Assembly (NCBI RefSeq): GCF_000725885.1
Contig: NZ_JODR01000007.1
Coordinates: 191,701 to 255,700, forward strand
Direction: 5' to 3'
DNA: 64,000 bases
From: Streptomyces albus subsp. albus
GTDB lineage: Bacteria > Actinomycetota > Actinomycetes > Streptomycetales > Streptomycetaceae
Part shown: positions 61,379 through 64,000 of the stretch, piece after piece
How the letters are laid out: every line of letters starts with the position of its first letter
How positions within the stretch are numbered: position 1 is the first letter of the stretch
Position numbers and translations under genes: made by a program
The notes under the pieces: model-generated
Seen by the model: the letters and a program-made list of their open reading frames with translations, nothing else
What the model was told of the DNA's origin: nothing
Database searches by the model: none

Positions 61379-62647
61379 GTGGAACTGACTCTGCTCGGCA
61401 CCGGCGCACCCGCCGGCCTCCCGGAGCCCGACTGCCCCTGTGCGCGCTGCGCCGCCGCGAGCGGCCCCGAGGCGCGCGCCGCGACCTCGCTGCTGGTGGA
61501 CGGCACGCTCCTGCTCGACCTGACGCCCGGCCCCGCCCTGGCCGCGGCACGTGCCGGGCAGTCGCTCGGCGGGGTACGGCAGGTGCTGCTCTCGCACCCG
61601 CACGACGGCCCCGCCCTGGAGGTGCCCGCCGGTCTGCCCTCGCCCGTACGGGTGCCCGACCGGCAGGAGCTGGCGCTCATCAGCGGTCACCGGGTACGGG
61701 CCCTCGCCCTCGACGCGCCCGGCACCGGCTACCGGGTGACCGGGCCGGACGGCCGGCGCCTGCTGTACCTGCCGCCGGGCGCGGCCCCGGCCGGCACCCC
61801 GCTGTCCACCCCCGTCGGCACCGGGCCGGCGACCGGCTCCGGCGCCGGGCCGCACACCGACGAACCCCGCGACGGCGTCGACGGGCCGTACGACGTGGTG
61901 GTGCTGGACGTCCTCGGCCGGCCGGACGCGCTGGCACGGCTGCGGGAGGTCGGCGCGGTCGCCGCCACCACCGACGTACTGGCCGTCCACATCGGCCACG
62001 ACGTACCGCCCGGCCCCGAACTGCACCGCCGGCTGGCCGCGGCCGGCGCCCGGGCCGTACCGGACGGGACCACCCTCACCGTGGGCGCGCCCGCCGGCCC
62101 CGGCACCCTGCCCCGCCGCACCCTCGTGCTCGGCGGGACCCGCTCCGGCAAGTCCCTGGAGGCCGAACGGCGGCTGGCGGCGTTCCCCGGCGTGGTGTAC
62201 GTCGCCACCGGCGGCAGCCGCGACGACGACCCCGACTGGGGAGCCCGCGTCGCCGAACACCGCGAACGGCGGCCCGCGACCTGGCGCACCGAGGAGACCT
62301 GCGACCTCGTGCCCCTGCTCGACAGCGACGGGCCGCCCCTCCTCATCGACTGCCTCTCCCTGTGGCTGACCCGCACCATGGACGAGGTCGAGGCGTGGGA
62401 CGACACCCTGTGGGAACGCGGCGGCGCCACCGCCCTCGCCGAACGCGTCAGCGCACTGGTGGCCGCCCTGCGGCGCACGCCCCGGCACGTGGTCGCCGTC
62501 AGCAACGAGGTCGGCTCCGGAGTGGTGCCCGCCACCCCCGCCGGACGCCGCTTCCGCGACGAACTCGGCCGTCTCAACTCCCGGTTCGCCGACGAATGCG
62601 AGCACGTCCTGCTCACCGTCGCCGGAGTCGCCCTGCCCCTGCGCTGA
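61379..62647 (+). CDS. cobU: Adenosylcobinamide kinase/guanylyltransferase fused to a metallo-beta-lactamase-like domain
   Basis: 422 residues. The C-terminal 170 residues are CobU: P-loop LGGTRSGKS at 251-259, ATGGSRDDDP, DCLSLWLTR and SNEVGSGVVP, with the guanylylated His expected in VAEHRERRP. It phosphorylates adenosylcobinamide and then adds GMP in cobalamin nucleotide-loop assembly. Residues 1-235 resemble a PhnP/MBL-type hydrolase (LLGTGAPAGLPEPDCPCARC), but the HxHxDH motif is reduced to SHPHDGP, so catalysis there is doubtful. GTG 61379 is used although GGAGG directly abuts it. Confidence 0.88.
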   Translation: MELTLLGTGAPAGLPEPDCPCARCAAASGPEARAATSLLVDGTLLLDLTPGPALAAARAGQSLGGVRQVLLSHPHDGPALEVPAGLPSPVRVPDRQELALISGHRVRALALDAPGTGYRVTGPDGRRLLYLPPGAAPAGTPLSTPVGTGPATGSGAGPHTDEPRDGVDGPYDVVVLDVLGRPDALARLREVGAVAATTDVLAVHIGHDVPPGPELHRRLAAAGARAVPDGTTLTVGAPAGPGTLPRRTLVLGGTRSGKSLEAERRLAAFPGVVYVATGGSRDDDPDWGARVAEHRERRPATWRTEETCDLVPLLDSDGPPLLIDCLSLWLTRTMDEVEAWDDTLWERGGATALAERVSALVAALRRTPRHVVAVSNEVGSGVVPATPAGRRFRDELGRLNSRFADECEHVLLTVAGVALPLR

Positions 62648-62712
62648 GCGGTCCCGGGCCGCCGGGACACGAGGGATGAAGCGTACGGAGGACTCACGTA
62701 CGCTCACCCAGC

Positions 62713-63828
62713 ATGAGCGAGCGCAGCCTGGACCTTGACGACTTCTCCGACCTCATCGAGCGGCCACACGGCACGCTGCGCCGGCAGGCCGAAGAACGAC
62801 GGGCACTGACCGGGCTGCCCCCGCGGGCCCTGGGCCGCCTCGACGACCTCGGCGAATGGCTCGGCGCCGCCCAGAGCCGGGTGCCCGTCCAGCCGGTCAC
62901 CACCCCGCGGCTGGTCGTCTTCGCCGGCGACCACGGCATCGCCCGGCAGGGCGTCTCCACCCGCGAGGCCGGCACCGCGAGCGCACTCGTCCGCGAAACC
63001 CTCGACGGCCTCTCCCCCGCCGCCGTCCTCGCCCGCCGCTTCGACGTTCCCGTGCGCGTGATCGACATGTCGCTGGACTGCGACCCCGGCGAACTGCCCG
63101 CCGAGATCAGCCGCCACCGGGTGCGCCGGTCCGGCGGGCGCCTCGACACCGAGGACACCCTCACCCTCGCCGAGGCCGAGCAGGCGTTCCGCGCCGGAAT
63201 GGCCGTCGCCGACGAGGAGGCCGACGCCGGCACCGACCTGGTCGTGCTCGGCGATCTGAGCGTCGGCGGCACCACCGCCGCCGCCACCCTGATCGCGGCA
63301 CTGTGCGGCACCGACGCCTCCGTCGTCACCGGACGCGGCGGAGGCGGCATCGACGACCGCACCTGGATGCGCAAGTGCGCCGCGATCCGGGACGGGCTGC
63401 GCCGTGCCCGTCCCGTCCTGGGCGACCAGCTCCAGCTGCTCGCCACGGTCGGCGGCGCGGACCTGACCGCCATGACCGGCTTCCTGCTCCAGTGCGCCGT
63501 GCGGCACACCCCGGTCATCCTCGACGGTGTCGTCTCCGCCGCCTGCGCGCTCGTCGGCCAGCGGGTGGCCTTCCGGGCGCCCGACTGGTGGCTGGCCGGA
63601 CACGCCGGTGCGGAGCCGGCCCAGGCCAAGGCGCTCGACCGGCTGGCGGCCGATCCCCTGCTGGAGCAGGAGGTCGCCGTCGGAGGCGGCACCGGGGCGC
63701 TGCTGGCCCTGCCCCTGGTGCGGGCCGCCGCGGCGCTGGCCGCGGAGCTTCCCGTGGGACAGCCCACGGCTGAGACCGCCGCCTCCCACGAGACCGCCGC
63801 CTCCCATGAGGTGCTCGACGCGACGTGA
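62713..63828 (+). CDS. cobT: Nicotinate-nucleotide-dimethylbenzimidazole phosphoribosyltransferase, divergent active site
   Basis: 371 residues. The family layout is clear (AGDHGI at 71-76, VVTGRGGGGIDD near 204, VILDGVVSAA near 268, AEPAQ near 300), giving the alpha-ribazole phosphate step of the cobalamin lower ligand. In the usual GEGTGA block, whose Glu is the general base (Glu317 in Salmonella CobT), the sequence is GGGTGA at 324-329, and the GEMGIGNTT block is GDLSVGGTT at 180-188. ATG 62713. It lies 65 bases after cobU in the same direction. Confidence 0.88.
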   Translation: MSERSLDLDDFSDLIERPHGTLRRQAEERRALTGLPPRALGRLDDLGEWLGAAQSRVPVQPVTTPRLVVFAGDHGIARQGVSTREAGTASALVRETLDGLSPAAVLARRFDVPVRVIDMSLDCDPGELPAEISRHRVRRSGGRLDTEDTLTLAEAEQAFRAGMAVADEEADAGTDLVVLGDLSVGGTTAAATLIAALCGTDASVVTGRGGGGIDDRTWMRKCAAIRDGLRRARPVLGDQLQLLATVGGADLTAMTGFLLQCAVRHTPVILDGVVSAACALVGQRVAFRAPDWWLAGHAGAEPAQAKALDRLAADPLLEQEVAVGGGTGALLALPLVRAAAALAAELPVGQPTAETAASHETAASHEVLDAT

Positions 63829-63925
63829 TCCCGCCCGTGGGCTGCTGATGCGCGGCCCGCGGTGGTGCGGGCGGCTCCTTCGCCCCTGGGGGTCGTCGGC
63901 AGGGGGGGTGCCTCTATGTCTTTCG

Positions 63926-64000
63926 TCAAGCGGGGCGTGGGGTTCTGGGTTCGTAGAAGGTTCCGTCGCGGAGCATCGCGAACAGGACGTTGATCCGTTG
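63926..64000 (-). mobile_element. IS110-family transposase, C-terminal end (cut by window edge)
   Basis: The last 24 codons before a TGA at 63926-63928 read INVLFAMLRDGTFYEPR and a short tail, the characteristic C-terminus of IS110-type (DEDD) transposases. The rest lies beyond the right edge. IS110 elements lack long terminal repeats, so the exact end within 63829-63925 is not visible. Confidence 0.85.

Noticed and set aside
63829..63925. Possible terminal inverted repeat of the right-edge insertion sequence
   Set aside because: IS110-type elements lack such repeats, and only one end is in the window, so no boundary can be fixed.

Overview
The window is about 72-75% GC by eye, with dense short-spaced genes, GTG/ATG/TTG starts and actinobacterial core genes throughout. 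It reads as a chromosomal core segment of a Streptomyces. The gene order (DAHP synthase, fused trpE, pfkA, glkA, acyl-CoA synthetase, pimB-like, two NlpC/P60 genes, trpD, qcrBAC, ctaE/F/D/C, adoK-like, iscA-like, nadA, pspA, cobU/cobT) matches what I recall of the S. coelicolor SCO2115-SCO2175 neighbourhood. This is recall, not a search result. The trpD-qcr-cta-adoK-iscA block also resembles mycobacterial gene order.

Layout. 1-3.6 kb: aromatic amino-acid entry (class II DAHP synthase, cut by the left edge) and an anthranilate synthase fusion gene behind a complete tryptophan attenuator with a three-Trp leader peptide. 3.6-13.4 kb: permease, phosphofructokinase, a two-component pair, acyltransferase, esterase, EEP-family hydrolase, ROK glucokinase and a companion gene. 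13.6-27.3 kb: ArsA-like ATPase (apparent CTG start, Arg for the Walker A Lys), SRPBCC protein, metallophosphoesterase, acyl-CoA synthetase, two mannosyltransferase-type proteins, a lipoprotein metallopeptidase, two NlpC/P60 wall hydrolases and a coiled-coil NYN protein. 27.4-31.3 kb: rhomboid protease, Lrp/AsnC-type protein, and a SufS-like cysteine desulfurase preceded on the minus strand by what I read as a SAM-IV riboswitch plus intrinsic terminator, then a repeat-rich gene-free stretch and a VOC protein.

31.3-42.1 kb is the respiratory block: trpD, then cytochrome bc1 (qcrC-A-B) and aa3 oxidase (ctaC-D-F, ctaE), all on the minus strand, with an L,D-transpeptidase lipoprotein and a receiver-like protein between the oxidase parts. 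42.5-49.5 kb: a cysteine desulfurase-TusA fusion, adenosine-kinase-like protein, secreted protein, A-type Fe-S carrier, quinolinate synthase (an Fe-S enzyme) and a GNAT protein. This cluster is rich in sulfur and Fe-S functions.

49.5-52 kb is the most disturbed stretch. A 248-bp repeat, an inverted copy of one at 30.46-30.68 kb, has replaced the 3' end of a short-chain dehydrogenase gene. Next to it a TetR gene and a second dehydrogenase share a perfect 9-8-9 operator lying inside two face-to-face promoters. 52.1-57.5 kb: RND efflux pump with its own kinase/regulator pair. 57.6-63.8 kb: PspA stress module, membrane protein plus methyltransferase (second apparent CTG start), two unknown small proteins, an adenosylcobinamide kinase fused to a metallo-beta-lactamase-like domain, and a CobT that lacks the expected catalytic Glu. 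The right edge enters the 3' end of an IS110-family transposase.

No tRNA, rRNA, CRISPR array, prophage or biosynthetic gene cluster was seen.
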